Assembly: GCF_016801865.2 (NCBI RefSeq)
Contig: NC_068938.1
Coordinates: forward strand, 128,710,323-128,774,322
Source: Culex pipiens pallens
Taxonomy: Eukaryota > Arthropoda > Insecta > Diptera > Culicidae
Reading direction: 5' to 3'
Length of the DNA: 64,000 nt
Positions 1 to 10,288 of this stretch are shown here, in pieces (the stretch's first letter is position 1; the number at the start of each line of letters is the position of its first letter). The notes under the pieces were generated by a model. That model was given only the letters and a program-made list of their open reading frames with translations. It had not been told where the DNA came from and did not search any database. The translations under genes were made by a program, and so were the position numbers.

Positions 1-291
1 TCTACATATGAAATCACTGAATAGCGAAAGCTACAACATTTTGTAAATATAAATAAATAAATAAAACTTGTTATTTAAATTGAAAGGGGAGAAATCATCG
101 ATTGTTCTATTTGAATGTATATGAAAAATAATATCTAAATAAATAAATAATGAAAAAAAAAATACATTAAAAAAGCATTCGCACATGGGGGGAAAAAACA
201 AAGTTGGGTCAAACTTGCGGCTCAGGGCTTGCAACTACAACTCAGTCACGATGATAGCATGTGGCGATAGTGATAAGACAGAACATTAATC

Positions 292-458
292 GGGACCATC
301 CATAAACCACGTGGACACTTTTTTGGGAATCTCGCACCCCCCCCCCCCCTTCGTGGACAATTGTCCTTACAAAAAAAAAATCTTTTTTGTATGGAGCGTG
401 GACAATTGCCATACCCCCCCCCCCCCCTAAAGTGTCCACGTGGTTTATGGATGGTCCC
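292..458. mobile_element. Palindromic MITE, 167 bp
   Basis: The two ends are long inverted repeats beginning GGGACCATCCATAAACCACG and ending in its complement, and AATC flanks both sides (288-291 and 459-462), so a 4-bp TSD is likely. The interior holds C-runs and a second inverted motif (GTGGACAATTG). A truncated relative lies at 4468-4600. It has no coding capacity. The superfamily is not assigned. Confidence 0.75.
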
Positions 459-760
459 AATCTATGATCGTTTGATTTTTGTTTTATTCAAAATGCTTCG
501 CAACGATGAGCTATCTTTTGTACCACAATTTTCCTATAATTTGTCGCAGTGGTTTCAAGGCTCAACAAAAAAAAAAAACTTTTGGTCAGTAGTTGTTTGG
601 TTTCAAAGCGATAAACTGCGTGCTGTTAATCAAAGCCTGTGGTCATTCACTTTCTTCATAAAGCTTGATCAAATGCTACAGTAGCTTAACAATGATTGCG
701 GTTTACATTGCTTGTTCAAAAAAGTTTGGTTTTTTAGGTCGAAGAAGTTGCCAAGTTGCT

Positions 761-1180
761 TAGCCGGGACCGTGGTGTAGGGGTAAGCGTGATTGCCTCT
801 CACCCAGTCGGCCTGGGTTCGATCCCAGACGGTCCCGGTGGCATTTTTCGAGACGAGATTTGTCTGATCACGCCTTCCGTCGAAGGGAAGTAAATGTTGG
901 TCCCGGACTAACCTAAAAAAAAAGGTTAGGTCGTTAGCTCAGTCCAGGTGTAGGAGTCGTCTCCCTGGGTCCTGCCTCGGTGGAGTCGCTGGTAGGCAGT
1001 TGGACTATCAATCCAAAGGTCGTCAGTTCGAATCCCGGGGTGGATGGAAGCTAAGGTGTAAAAAGAGGTTTGCAATTGCCTCAACAATCAAGCCTTCGAA
1101 CACCTAGTTTCGAGTAGGAATCTCGCAATCGAGAACGCCAAGGCAATGCTGTAGAGCGAATAATTTGATTTGATTTTTTG
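761..1180 (+). repeat. Dimeric tRNA-derived SINE (intronic)
   Basis: The element is flanked by the direct repeat AAGTTGCT (753-760 and 1181-1188). A tRNA-Glu-like head at 766-836 has a CTC-like anticodon loop and the B-box GGTTCGATCC. A second tRNA-like unit at about 976-1050 carries the B-box GTTCGAATCCC and is followed by a tail ending in ATTTGATTTG. Relatives lie at 9015-9419 (minus) and about 45806-46107 (plus, head missing). The two-tRNA layout recalls the Twin SINEs described from Culex pipiens, but family identity was not checked. It sits in the intron upstream of the glutaredoxin exon. Confidence 0.85.
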
Positions 1181-1306
1181 AAGTTGCTAAATTTTATGGA
1201 GACGTCTGAAACAGATTATACCATAATTCGGGTTATTGAATGGGCAACACACACAGCTAAACTTTATAGATTTATCAAGAAACAATTTCTCCTTCTATTA
1301 TTTCAG

Positions 1307-1402
1307 GTGCCACGTGTGTTCATCAACGGAAACTTTGTCGGTGGCGGCACGGACATCAAGAAGATGTACTCGGACGGCCGATTAGAGAAGATGCTGGCCT
1401 AA
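1307..1402 (+). CDS. Glutaredoxin, 3'-terminal exon (partial gene)
   Basis: This is the last coding exon of a small glutathione-dependent thiol-disulfide oxidoreductase. A polypyrimidine tract and TTTCAG precede 1307. The exon encodes VPRVFINGNFVGGGTDIKKM and then a short helix ending KMLA and a TAA stop at 1400-1402. The cis-proline segment (VPRVFI), the GG glutathione-binding turn (VGGGTD) and the C-terminal helix match the second half of class I glutaredoxins. The active-site CPYC-type exon is not in the window and must lie further upstream. The intron immediately upstream holds a SINE at 761-1180. Poly(A) signals follow at 1549 and 1557. Which paralogue this is cannot be told from 31 residues. 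Confidence 0.85.
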   Translation: MPRVFINGNFVGGGTDIKKMYSDGRLEKMLA

Positions 1403-1548
1403 GATTACTCGCACAGCGCACAAATTCAGCACTTTAATTTAATCCTCAATTCAGCCTCAAAATAAGGTTTATGTGAATCACCCCCAGAATATGACAATAC
1501 ACCCAGCAAAGTCCTCGTTTATTTTCGGTTAGTTTTGTGTTTAGCAAT

Positions 1549-1562
1549 AATAAATCAATAAA
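1549..1562 (+). terminator. Tandem poly(A) signals of glutaredoxin
   Basis: Two AATAAA hexamers lie at 1549-1554 and 1557-1562, about 150 bp after the glutaredoxin stop. They face the convergent phospholipase gene, whose own signal is at 1613-1618. Confidence 0.7.
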
Positions 1563-1612
1563 GTTGGCTTTTTAGCTGTTAAAACCAATCACTCTCTAAA
1601 AGTAGCAACGTT

Positions 1613-1618
1613 TTTATT
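1613..1618 (-). terminator. Poly(A) signal of phospholipase A2 gene
   Basis: TTTATT on the plus strand reads AATAAA on the minus strand, about 100 bp beyond the phospholipase stop codon. The two convergent genes thus end about 50 bp apart. Confidence 0.65.
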
Positions 1619-1718
1619 TCACTGGTGTGTCAACTACCCGTTACAGAATAATAAATATTAAATCTTCTTTACCACGGCACTGTCATGGTATTTCACTAAA
1701 ATCTTACGCCGCCACCGC

Positions 1719-4700
1719 TCACAGATCGTGCTTCCAGCCGTACTTTTCGTTGGGCTTGTCCTTTTCCTTGCCCTTGTCCTTGCTGTAACCCTTATCGTAG
1801 TACTTGTTGGACTTTTCGTACGCCTTGTCGTACGGTTTGTCGGTTTTCTCGTAACCCGGCGGAGCTCGGTCGTAGCCGGGTTTGTCCGACGTTTTCTCGT
1901 AAGCCTTGTCCGTCTTCTCCGGCAGACAGTAGCAGGAACGAGTTTGCGAATCTAGGTACGATTTACAGCCCAGGGTTAGCGTACCGGTGAAGAGCATCTT
2001 TGCGGCCGTTTTGCAACCTGAAAGAAATCAATGTTGTAAATATTTGAAAATTTCTCGCCCTCGAACCGTTTCTTACCCTTTACGACAAGTTCCCCCACGA
2101 CGTTCTTCTCGTACTCGTCACAGTACTTGTACAGACACCGCTTAAAGTCCAGATCGCACAGCTCCTTGTCGCTGTTGCAGGTGTCGTAGCAGACGTCGTG
2201 CGCGTTGCAGCACACCTCCATCTCGACGGCCGGCAGGTAATCGGTGTCGATCTTCAGGCCCAGCGAACCGCACCCGTCCGACTGGGGAATGTAGAACTTG
2301 TTCTTCGACGGGGTTATGCCTGGAAGAGTTTGAACACGTTAGAATGCTCCGGAATGCGAAAAATGGGTTTAAGTTAACATGAATTAACACTAAAAGCCTT
2401 GAACAAATGATGCCATTGGTCGTAACGCTTGCTTAGAGCGTATCCTAGACTTTACATCTTCCCAAAAACCGTCCAACTCCAAGCTAAACTTATTTGAGGA
2501 CACCGTGGAGATTTTCCCTTGCCCCATTAAAAAAGTGAAGCATTAACACTTCCCATCTTCCAAATCCCTTGCCTAGTCTTGTCCCTAGTGCGATGGGATG
2601 CGGTCGGAAATGGACGGTTGTCATGATGTTGAAGATCCGATTTAGGTGGAATGGGTTTTATTCATTTCATTTCATTTCATTTATTTATTATTCATGTAGA
2701 GTAAGGAAATATCCTTTTTAATTACTACACTTTGTTGAGAACCAGAAAAGCATTTTTTTCTAAAATAATAATTAAATTCTAAACTCCTGATCAGTGGAAA
2801 CTAATGTCATTTTAATAAATTTATCCTCTAAACCAAGTAAATTCTATTCCTAATTACCAAGTCTTAGGCACCTGTTTTGGAAAATCATCATATATACATG
2901 GCGAAATCCAGCCTGCAATCCGCTAAAATCACCGTTTCCATGCGATGAGCAACTTTTTTGAAGAAAAAAAAACTCATTTGTTGATTTATTTGAAAATGAA
3001 AACAGGTCTTATATATTTCTCGAAAATTTGCCCATTTTTGTTCATTTTTGTAACTTTCGGCCAACAACACTTTGGAAGATATACACTGTACATGAACACC
3101 ACTATGAACGCAACTAAAACATAATGCGGGCTAGCCACCAATTTTCGATTTTCAAATAAGGCCGTTGCATGTATTTTTCAAAGTTTTTGTCGCCCCCTCC
3201 TTCAAAATTGGTCCGAAAAATCAGGGGGCAAAAAATATTTAAAAAAAATATCAAAATTTCAATGGAAATAGAAGTCTAATCTACTGAGAACGATCTTAAA
3301 TCCCTTTTTCTGCATAGATAATCATGTTTAACATGTTTGGACTCGTTTAACAATATTTTGAACATTTATGAAATTACAATGTACCGCACCGCAAAAACTT
3401 TTTTTTCTCGCAAAAATAAAATTTTCGTCAGTATTTAGAAATTTTGGAAATCAATGATTGCAAAACAACTGGACAGGTGTATGATGCAATTTAAAACACT
3501 TTTTTCATTCAAATGTTGACACCGTGGTCTGTAATTTCAATTTTTAGCTTTTTTTTTATTTTTTGCCCCCCTTCCCCCTCGACTTTGGTCAGCGTCGAGG
3601 GACATAAACTTCAAAAAATATTTGCAACGGCCTAACCGGTTTTCTCCCTAGAACAAAAGGGTTTGCCGAAAAGTTTTTTCATCAAATTTTCAAACATTCA
3701 ATCAACACATTCAAACATTCTTTAGAAAGAAGAACTCATACAATTTTAGAACATTTTTTAAAAGACAATCACACCGTCTTTGCAGACTGAACACACTCAA
3801 CCCCCGGTGTTTTTTAGTTTGCACCCCGTTGGTTGGTCAAAGTCAAACTAAAAAGTGACAAACTGTCACTTTTTACACAGCGCTCACGCACACTATCAAA
3901 ACAAACGTTTGGTAGTGTGTGTGAACTCCGTGTAAAAGGGGTGTCAAATTAAAACGTGACCCCGTTTGTTTGACAACAGTTGATGTCAAACCAGTGTTTG
4001 AGTGTACCAACTTCCTAGGATAAGGCAGAAATCGAAACCACGCTCCATACCAACTAAGGGATCGGCAGCCTAAGCTTCTAACCACCGAGCCACGAGGCTC
4101 TCTTTTATAAAAATTTAGAACAGACTTGGTGGAAATGGGAAATTTTAACTCCTTTTTTCAAAGATTTAAAGAATCTTGCCTCAAAATATTATTTTTAACT
4201 ATAAAATTCTGCTCTTTTTAGAATTTTAAGATATTTTCTATGCTTCGTAAAATTTTTACGAAATTTATTGATTTTGACAGTCTTTAATTTTTAAAAAAAG
4301 ATTATATATTTTTGTTACAGACTATATGTTTTCTTCTTGATTTTTGAGTGGAAGTCTCACCCCTCAATTAGATTAGAAATTTGGGAACATTTTATTGTAA
4401 TTTAATGTTTTTTCAAATTTCGAAGAAAATTCGTGTTATATAAATAATATTGGCTAGACAAGCTTATGGAACCATCTATAAACCACGTAGACACTTGTTT
4501 GGAATGGAAATCTCACCCCCTCCCTATCGTGGACAATTGTCCATACCAAAAAAAAAAATTGTATGGATCGTGGACTCTTGCCCATCCCTTCAGGTTTGTA
4601 AATTTATTCTGCTTACTTTTAATTATATTTGATACAGATCAAAGCTTATTATAAGCCAGTTTACATATTTCATTCAAAATCTCTGCTAGATAATGTCATG

Positions 4701-7700
4701 TTAAGAACAATTATACGTGACTTAAAAACTCATCGAAATTTAGGATAGATTTTCTATTAGTGTCTCGTTAATAATTGTTGAAATTTATGATTTATCAAAA
4801 AAAAAAAATCATAACAAGTGCATCCTTTAGGTTTGACATAAGATTTTCAAGGTAATTTTAACATTTTACACGTTCTTAGAAATTTCCGTGAAATTTAGTG
4901 TTTTGATATTATGGTCCCCGTGAAAATTGCAATTTGGGAACGTGAAAAATTACTAAGCCTAAACCGAGGGGCGTGACAAAGGCCTTAATATATTAATTTT
5001 TGGTATTTAATACATTAAGGAATTAAATTCCTCATGTCATTTGAGATTTGACAGCGCCACACCTGCTTTGAAAACTTTGGTTTGCTTCGTGTCTCTTTCG
5101 CACGCTCGGCTGTCAAGCTTGTTTTGGTTTCGTGTAAAAATGAATGACGACGTGGAGCTGAAGAGATTTTGGAGGAGGACGATCCAAACGTGCATTGACG
5201 GAAAAGTTGCAGCCGGCGGAGTGGATTACTTTAACCAGTAGATGGTTAAGTGCGGTTTCACCTATGACAAGATCCTGGAACGCGCTTTGCCGGAGTGTTA
5301 TGGTCAAGTTCAAGAATAGAAATCAGACGTTAGACAAGAGCAAGATTTCGTTGCAGCTGGTGGTGGCTTGCGACAGCGATGCCTTCAACAAATCGGCATC
5401 AGGGGAAATAAATTGCAACTTATGTGCAACCGTAAACTGCACTACGAGCGCTGTGATGACAACGCCGCTCTGCGGTGCATTAGAGCTAGGGTGCTGGACT
5501 GAGGCAGGTTCGGGAATGGGTGACACGGAAAAGCATTCAGGAGTAGTCCATTATAATTTCATCAGAGTAACCTACTTGGAGTGGCTTTTATCTACGTTAG
5601 GTGGTACTTTTTGGTAGATTGCATTGAAAAGAAGAAAATAAAATATCTCATCTTTGTTGTTTCATTTATTTCAATAATAATCCCGCCATGTTAAGTTGGC
5701 CAGTTCTTGAAGGTCAGGAATAACGGCGCCACTTTGCCGATCGCCAAGGACCCAGGCGCAGAAGCTGGGGCTGGGGCGAAGCTGGTGGGCCGCATTCAAC
5801 ATGCCCAGCTGTTTGGCGGGAGGACTGACGAATAAGCCAGACCAAACCAACTGGACCATGTTTGCGGAAATATGTGGGTGGAGAATTGGAATCGAGAATC
5901 CGTTTCAACAAACGCAGCATCGAGGTGTGTCTCAATGCGCCGCTCGATGGCCTTCTCCAACAAATCTTCCGGCTGGACCAGCTTCGATATCGTCCAAAAC
6001 GTCATTGCTACCGCCTTGGATGGCGCTGCGCAACTTTTCCGGTCTGCCTGTGCCGCGCTGGCACCGCTGGCACTTTCCTGCTCAACCTGCTTTCCGACGA
6101 CACAAACACAAACACAACAACAAACACGCACGGTGTCAAACTGTCAAATCAATGTAGTGTAAGAAGAGGTGGCGTTGTTTTGAACGTAAACAATCGTTAA
6201 TGTATTTAATTCGTACCGTTAATTAATTAAATTATTTAATTTCTTACTACTGTCCCGCCCCTCGGCCTAAACATAAACTAAATAAAATAAAAATACTACA
6301 AATTAAATCAGAAAAAAACATAAAACAAGAAAAGGAAGTTTATCGTAGAACAAAAGTTGCTCAAAATGACCTCCTAAACACGGGAAAAGTAAAAATGTTC
6401 CCCGGGTAATGACGTTATTGCATTCAAAAAAGGTTGGTAAGACTTCAAAAATTATATGATTGTATGAATTTTATAAACAGTATTTTTGAAGTTACGAGCA
6501 GAAAAAATCCAAAGCCAAAAATAGTCCAGAATTATTGAAAAGAAAAAACGTTATTTTATCCACCTTAAGGTGGTTGATGCCTTTCTCACATTAATATACA
6601 TTTGATAGAGTTATCAAATCTTCAATCTGTTAGGCTTAACGAAAAGGTTTACACATTTTACGATGTGTCACTTGATAGATCCCCTTATATTTTTTTTTCT
6701 CAAAATATCTGAGAACCGGCCTCAAAAAAGTGTATGGATAACACTTATGTGCTCATAACTTTTGATAGGATTATCAGATCTTAGAAGTTTTGGACTCGTT
6801 AGAAAGGTCTTTACCTATCCAACGATGGGTCACATGATAGATCTGGGCAACGTTTTCATGAAAATATCTGAGATTCGGCCTAAAATAGTGTATAAATGAC
6901 ACTTAAGAGCTAAAAACTTTTGATAGGGTTATCAGATCTTCAATGTTTTGGGTTTGTTGGAAATGTCTTTTGAATACCTTTCTAAAAATGTATAATGTTC
7001 TTACCAAAACCACCCTTTTAACGATCTTCCGGATTTTTTTCGAAATTGTTTTTTTAGCAAGGCTCTCCTATAGAAAATAGCAGTGTTGGAATTCGAGCGA
7101 GAAGAAGGAAAGCATTTCTCGCTCGCGAGCGAGGGAGAGAACTTGTAGTACTTTTCTCTTCTCGCTCGCGCTCGCATTATCGTTCGCGTTCTCGCTCTCG
7201 ACGCGAGCGCTCGCGAGCGCCTCTGACTATCCGTTCGTCCCAAGCTAGCAATTTGTTTATCAGGCTTATGAATACGGACCAGGCGATGGTATAAAGGTGT
7301 AATTTCAATCGCTGTGTTGTTTTTTGTTCGTTTCTAACACGTTCAACTTCTCGCGAACGGGCAATTCTGGCTCGCGAGCTATCCCGTTCGCGAGCGGAGG
7401 AGAGCACGGGCAATCGGTGAGTTTCTCTCGGCAGCTCGAGACTCGCGGCGAGAACTCGAGAGAGAGATTTTTTTTCTAGCGAGAGCACGATAATACCAAC
7501 ACTGGAAAATAGAGTGGTAAAAAGTTCTTAGCTTACCATGGGCGGAGAATAGGTGAAACAGCGTTTCATCGAAATTTGGGATTGCTGCCATGCATAGATC
7601 CCTAAGACCAAGTTCTTCGTAAAAATCTATTGATTTGGTTTAAGCTAAATGTTTACTAAATTTATAGTATTTTCCCGGTTTGACAATCTAATTCCCGACT

Positions 7701-8263
7701 TTTCCCCGTTTTTTTGAGGTGGTAACCCTGCATAATGAAAAGTTGTCCCAGTTCCTAGAAATTTGAGTTCAAAGTTGCTCTGGAGGAGAAACCAAGAGCG
7801 GAAGAGGGTTAAAATGTTTCGTTTATTTCAATTATAAATAAACGAATCAGTTCGCGGGAAAGTCTGCGTATTTAGAACGAAAATTTTCAAATTCATTTAT
7901 TCCTGAAAATGATTGTAAACGATTGATAATCAAACTTTTTGAACACGCAAAATAAGTAACTCATATATGGAATAAGTTTATTTAAACTACTGACTCACTT
8001 CTATGGAAGCACTCCCACTGAATCGACTCACCTCCAGGACATTTATACACGCAGTTTTCCTCCACGGCCGCGTCAAACACCTCGTGGACAACCTTGAACT
8101 TTTTCGCCACATGGACCACATTCTTCAGCACGTCCCCGAAGACGGCCTCGGCCGCTATGATGGCATCCCGCAAACTCGCCAGCATGTTCGATCCGTAGCC
8201 GGTGTACGCGTACGTCAGGAAGGTCAGCGAGTAGATCGCCACCTTCATGTACGGAATCTGCAT
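1719..8263 (-). CDS. Group XII secretory phospholipase A2
   Basis: Three coding exons on the minus strand, 8263-8032, 2319-2077 and 2017-1719, join in phase across GT/AG introns into a 257-residue protein. Residues 1-24 form a signal peptide. The group XII signature follows: CVYKCPGG (71-78), a calcium-loop-like DGCGS (92-96) and the catalytic pair in CCNAHDVCYDTC (H118, D119). The family hydrolyses the sn-2 ester of phospholipids, or acts as a secreted lipid-binding protein. The late LGCKSYLDSQ segment also fits group XII. The C-terminal tail of about 65 residues is an unusual Lys/Tyr/Asp-rich low-complexity stretch (repeats like YEKTDKPYDK) ending KHDL. Intron 1 is 5.7 kb and filled with transposons. 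An AG acceptor at 8286-8287 and a promoter near 8.8 kb indicate a non-coding first exon. Confidence 0.9.
2658..2690. repeat. (TTTCA)n microsatellite
   Basis: Four to five tandem copies of a TTTCA-type pentamer grade into TTTATT, within intron 1 of the phospholipase gene. It may be the tail of a decayed retroposon. Confidence 0.7.
3160..3632. mobile_element. Harbinger-like MITE (GGCCGTTGCA termini)
   Basis: Inverted termini GGCCGTTGCATGTATTTTTC and its imperfect complement are flanked by TAA on both sides (3157-3159, 3633-3635). A 3-bp TWA duplication is typical of PIF/Harbinger. It is non-coding. Relatives lie at 10148-10288 (fragment), 37576-37862 and 44855-45010. Confidence 0.7.
3793..4005. 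repeat. MITE with ACACTCAA termini
   Basis: The ends read ACACTCAACCCCCGG and, inverted, CACTGGTTTGACATCA through ACACTCAAACACTG. The interior has paired inverted blocks around AAAAAGTGACAAACTGTCAC. Half of a related element lies at about 59022-59150. It is non-coding. Confidence 0.6.
4468..4600. repeat. Truncated copy of the 292-458 MITE
   Basis: It shares the left terminus (GGAACCATCTATAAACCACG) and the GTGGACAATTGTCCATACC core with the element at 292-458, but its right inverted terminus is missing. It lies in phospholipase intron 1. Confidence 0.7.
5140..5502 (+). pseudogene. Decayed reading frame inside the 4965-6264 transposon
   Basis: From an ATG at 5140 a frame begins MNDDVELKRFWRRTIQTC and runs for 33 codons to a TAG at 5239. 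The same frame continues with protein-like composition (FTYDKILERALPECYG) through a second stop at 5317 and ends in a TGA at 5500. Two in-frame stops in an otherwise coding-looking frame suggest a dead gene. The family was not recognised. It could be transposon-encoded or a host fragment captured by the element. Confidence 0.45.
5671..6131 (-). pseudogene. Decayed minus-strand reading frame inside the same transposon
   Basis: Three overlapping minus-strand frames share a coding look but require frame changes. The upstream part (WTISKLVQPEDLLEKAIERR) lies at about 6130-5900. The downstream part (LNAAHQLRPSPSFCAWVLGD through LTWRDYY and a stop at 5671) lies at 5859-5671. AATAAA follows immediately on the minus strand. 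It converges on the frame at 5140-5502. The family was not recognised. Confidence 0.4.
6597..6990. repeat. Diverged tandem repeat, unit about 155 bp
   Basis: Three imperfect units each contain TTTGATAG.GTTATCA.ATCTT, a glycine-codon-free AT-rich spacer with AAATATCTGAGA and a GTGT-AT-GACACTT block (starting near 6602, 6760 and 6915). It is intronic and non-coding. Confidence 0.6.
7081..7504. mobile_element. hAT-like MITE with CG-rich arms, 424 bp
   Basis: The termini CAGTGTTGG and CCAACACTG are flanked by perfect 8-bp duplications GAAAATAG (7073-7080 and 7505-7512), as expected for hAT transposition. The arms are packed with GCTCGCGAGCG-type palindromes, giving strong secondary-structure potential. 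It is non-coding and lies in phospholipase intron 1. Confidence 0.8.
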
Positions 8264-8681
8264 CTTTGTCGGAACTCGATGGGTCCTAAAATGAGAAGCG
8301 CGGAATTGAAATTAAAACTGGTTTCACAATTTTTGTCACTGACGTGGTTTTTTCTTAAAGCAGGTGACACAAACGCCTCACCTCACACGCCTTAAGTCGC
8401 AAGAATATTGACGTAGAAGCGTTCTCTGATCTTCTTGAAGCACATTTAAAGCAGGAAAGCGAAATTATTCCTAATGCAGTGGACGGACGTTCGCTATTTT
8501 TAGACTAAATATGGCACAAAGTTGGTACTTATGCAAAAATAAATTCGCACCACCACGGGGAAGGGGACTTGTTTTGAGTTGTTTTGCGGGATGCGCGCAA
8601 AGAGATGATGCTTATTTTATATACCAATTCGGCGTTCAATTGCGTATGGGTGGAGAAGTGAACATCTGATTCAATACATAC

Positions 8682-8816
8682 CTGTAGACAGATATATACG
8701 AGGGATGGTTTGGTGTTCGATCGTCTACATCGTCTTCTCCGGCTGGCCGCAGAGCATAAACTGTGAAGCTTCAACCAACAACAAATTGAGCTACTTTGCA
8801 GGGGGAGATTTTTATA
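8682..8816 (-). promoter_or_regulatory. Candidate promoter and non-coding first exon of the phospholipase gene
   Basis: On the minus strand TATAAAAA lies at 8816-8809, and an Inr-like TCAATT sits 29 bp downstream (A at 8787). The inferred first exon runs 8787-8682 and ends at ACAG|GTATGT. The acceptor TTTTAG at 8291-8286 then joins 22 bp of leader to the start codon at 8263. The exon contains a short upstream reading frame of 10 codons (MLCGQPEKTM). The evidence is motif spacing only. Confidence 0.5.
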
Positions 8817-9014
8817 GCACCGACCACGGTGGTTGAAATAAGCCGCAATAGATGGTGCTGGATGTGTTTCAATTACAGTCCAGAATCAAATATTCTACCA
8901 CTTTGGTTAAAGTTTCCGATTATCCTTCAGTGAACCTCTTGACTGAAAGAAAGGCATATAGTATTGTCACATGTTTTACACATGAATCTGCAACATTCGA
9001 CTTTGCATGTGAAT

Positions 9015-9419
9015 CAAATCAAATCAAATTATTCGCTCTACAGCATTGCCTTGACGTTCTCGATTGCGAGATTCCTACTCGAAACTAGGTGTCCGAAGGC
9101 TTGATTGTTGAGGCAATTGCAAACATCTTTTACACCTAAGCTTCCATCCACACCGGGATTCGAACTGACGGCCTTTGGATTGCTAGTCCAACTGCCTACC
9201 AGCGACTCCACCGAGGCAGGACCCAGGGAGACGACTCCTACCACCTGGACTGAGCTAACGACCTAACCTTTTTAGGTTAGTCCGGGGCCAACATTTACTT
9301 CCCCTTCCGACGGAAGGCGTGGTCAGACAAATCTCGTCTCGAAAAATGCCACCGGGACCGTCTGGAATCGAACCCAAGCCGACTGGGTGAGAGGCAACCC
9401 CGCTTACCCCTACACCACG
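9015..9419 (-). repeat. Full-length dimeric tRNA-derived SINE
   Basis: Same family as 761-1180 but inverted. It is bounded by the direct repeat GCATGTGAAT (9005-9014 and 9420-9429). The tRNA-Glu-like head lies next to 9419, the second tRNA-like unit at about 9140-9215, and the tail is an ATTTGATTTG repeat. The second unit's anticodon loop differs from the copy at 761 (AGC-like instead of ATC-like). Confidence 0.85.
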
Positions 9420-9435
9420 GCATGTGAATGTCATT

Positions 9436-9510
9436 CAGTTTTTGCTTTTTGGGTGTTCTTAATAACCTTGACTCAAGGCGGTTTCGAAAACACCCAAAAA
9501 GCAAAAACTG
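9436..9510. repeat. Hairpin with perfect 22-bp stem
   Basis: CAGTTTTTGCTTTTTGGGTG followed by TT is perfectly complemented at 9489-9510 around a 31-nt loop. No TSD is apparent. It is either a tiny MITE or a structured-RNA locus. Confidence 0.6.
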
Positions 9511-9831
9511 GAAATTTGGTTTATTGGACCTCTTTAAAAAAATCATTGCGTGAACCGGTAAATTCAAGTGAGATTCTCATCAAAATTAAACACATGAGAT
9601 TCACTATTCGTCACACATGTTTATCACGTAAAATTATTTAGAAACTGAGATTGGTAGCACGCCATTTTTTTCTGCTGCAGATAAATTACTGTCAACTGCG
9701 GCGAAACGGGACTACAGTCTGAATAGGGACAGCACGTTTTAGAGCACTGAAAAGCTTCAAATTTGAAAATGAATGTACATATTTTGTTGCTCTGAATCTG
9801 GGCTAACCGAAATAAACATATCAAAATATTA

Positions 9832-10002
9832 CACAGAAAAAAAACAATTCTCGTAATCGTGAATTATGTTCATGAATTTGAGAACCACGAATGAATTTAT
9901 TCATGAGTTTAGTGCATTTGCACTACAAACGTGAATATATTCCTTCGTGCTTCTCAAATTCGTGAGCACAATTCACGATTTCGAGAGTTGACTTTTTCCG
10001 TG
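9832..10002. mobile_element. MITE with CACAGAAAAA termini
   Basis: Inverted arms (CAATTCTCGTAATCGTGAAT and its complement) enclose a TGCATTTGCACTACAAACGTG core. The ends are CACAGAAAAA and TTTTTCCGTGG. A second copy lies at 45095-45270 with the same core. It is non-coding. Confidence 0.65.
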
Positions 10003-10147
10003 GCTGCAACATTTTTAGACAACAGTCCAAGTATGTTTTCTTGAACCATTTTTCAGTTAAATAATTGATTCTGAAAATATCAATACAGCAATAAAGGTAA
10101 AGAAGGTTTTGAATTTGAAACAAAATATTTTTTTTAAATAATTTTAA

Positions 10148-10288
10148 GACCGTTGCAAATATATTTCAAAGTTTTTGACGTACCCCCCCCCCCCTTCAAA
10201 AATTCAAAAATATTTTTTTAAAAATTTTAAAATTTTTATGGAAAGAGATATTAAATCAACTGAAAACAATCTAAAATGCCCTATTCTG
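10148..10288. repeat. Fragment of the GGCCGTTGCA MITE family
   Basis: The left end (GACCGTTGCAAATATATTTC, then a C-run) matches the elements at 3160 and 37576. The similarity stops at about 10288, where an unrelated sequence shared with about 20120-20170 begins. Confidence 0.55.

Larger units (their letters stand above)
4965..6264. mobile_element. 1.3-kb DNA transposon with 8-bp TSD and two decayed convergent reading frames
   Basis: Inverted ends CGAGGGGCGTGACA and TGTCCCGCCCCTCG are bounded by identical 8-bp direct repeats GCCTAAAC (4957-4964 and 6265-6272). The duplication length fits hAT- or P-type transposition, but no superfamily can be named from the TIR. Inside are a plus-strand frame (5140-5502) and minus-strand frames (6131-5671) that converge on AATAAA signals at about 5637 (+) and 5660 (-). 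The flanking DNA at 6273-6400 resembles part of the piggyBac-like MITE at 20178-20793, so this element appears to have landed in an older repeat. It lies in phospholipase intron 1. Confidence 0.75.

Noticed and set aside
766..836. A functional tRNA-Glu gene
   Set aside because: It is the head of a dispersed SINE with a TSD, and the same head recurs at 9015-9419.
1178..1306. Upstream extension of the glutaredoxin frame to an ATG at about 1178
   Set aside because: The sequence is AT-rich intron with a polypyrimidine tract and TTTCAG directly before the conserved part.
8003..8395. 130-codon plus-strand frame over the phospholipase exon
   Set aside because: It is the shadow of the minus-strand signal-peptide exon, which has correct splice sites and homology.
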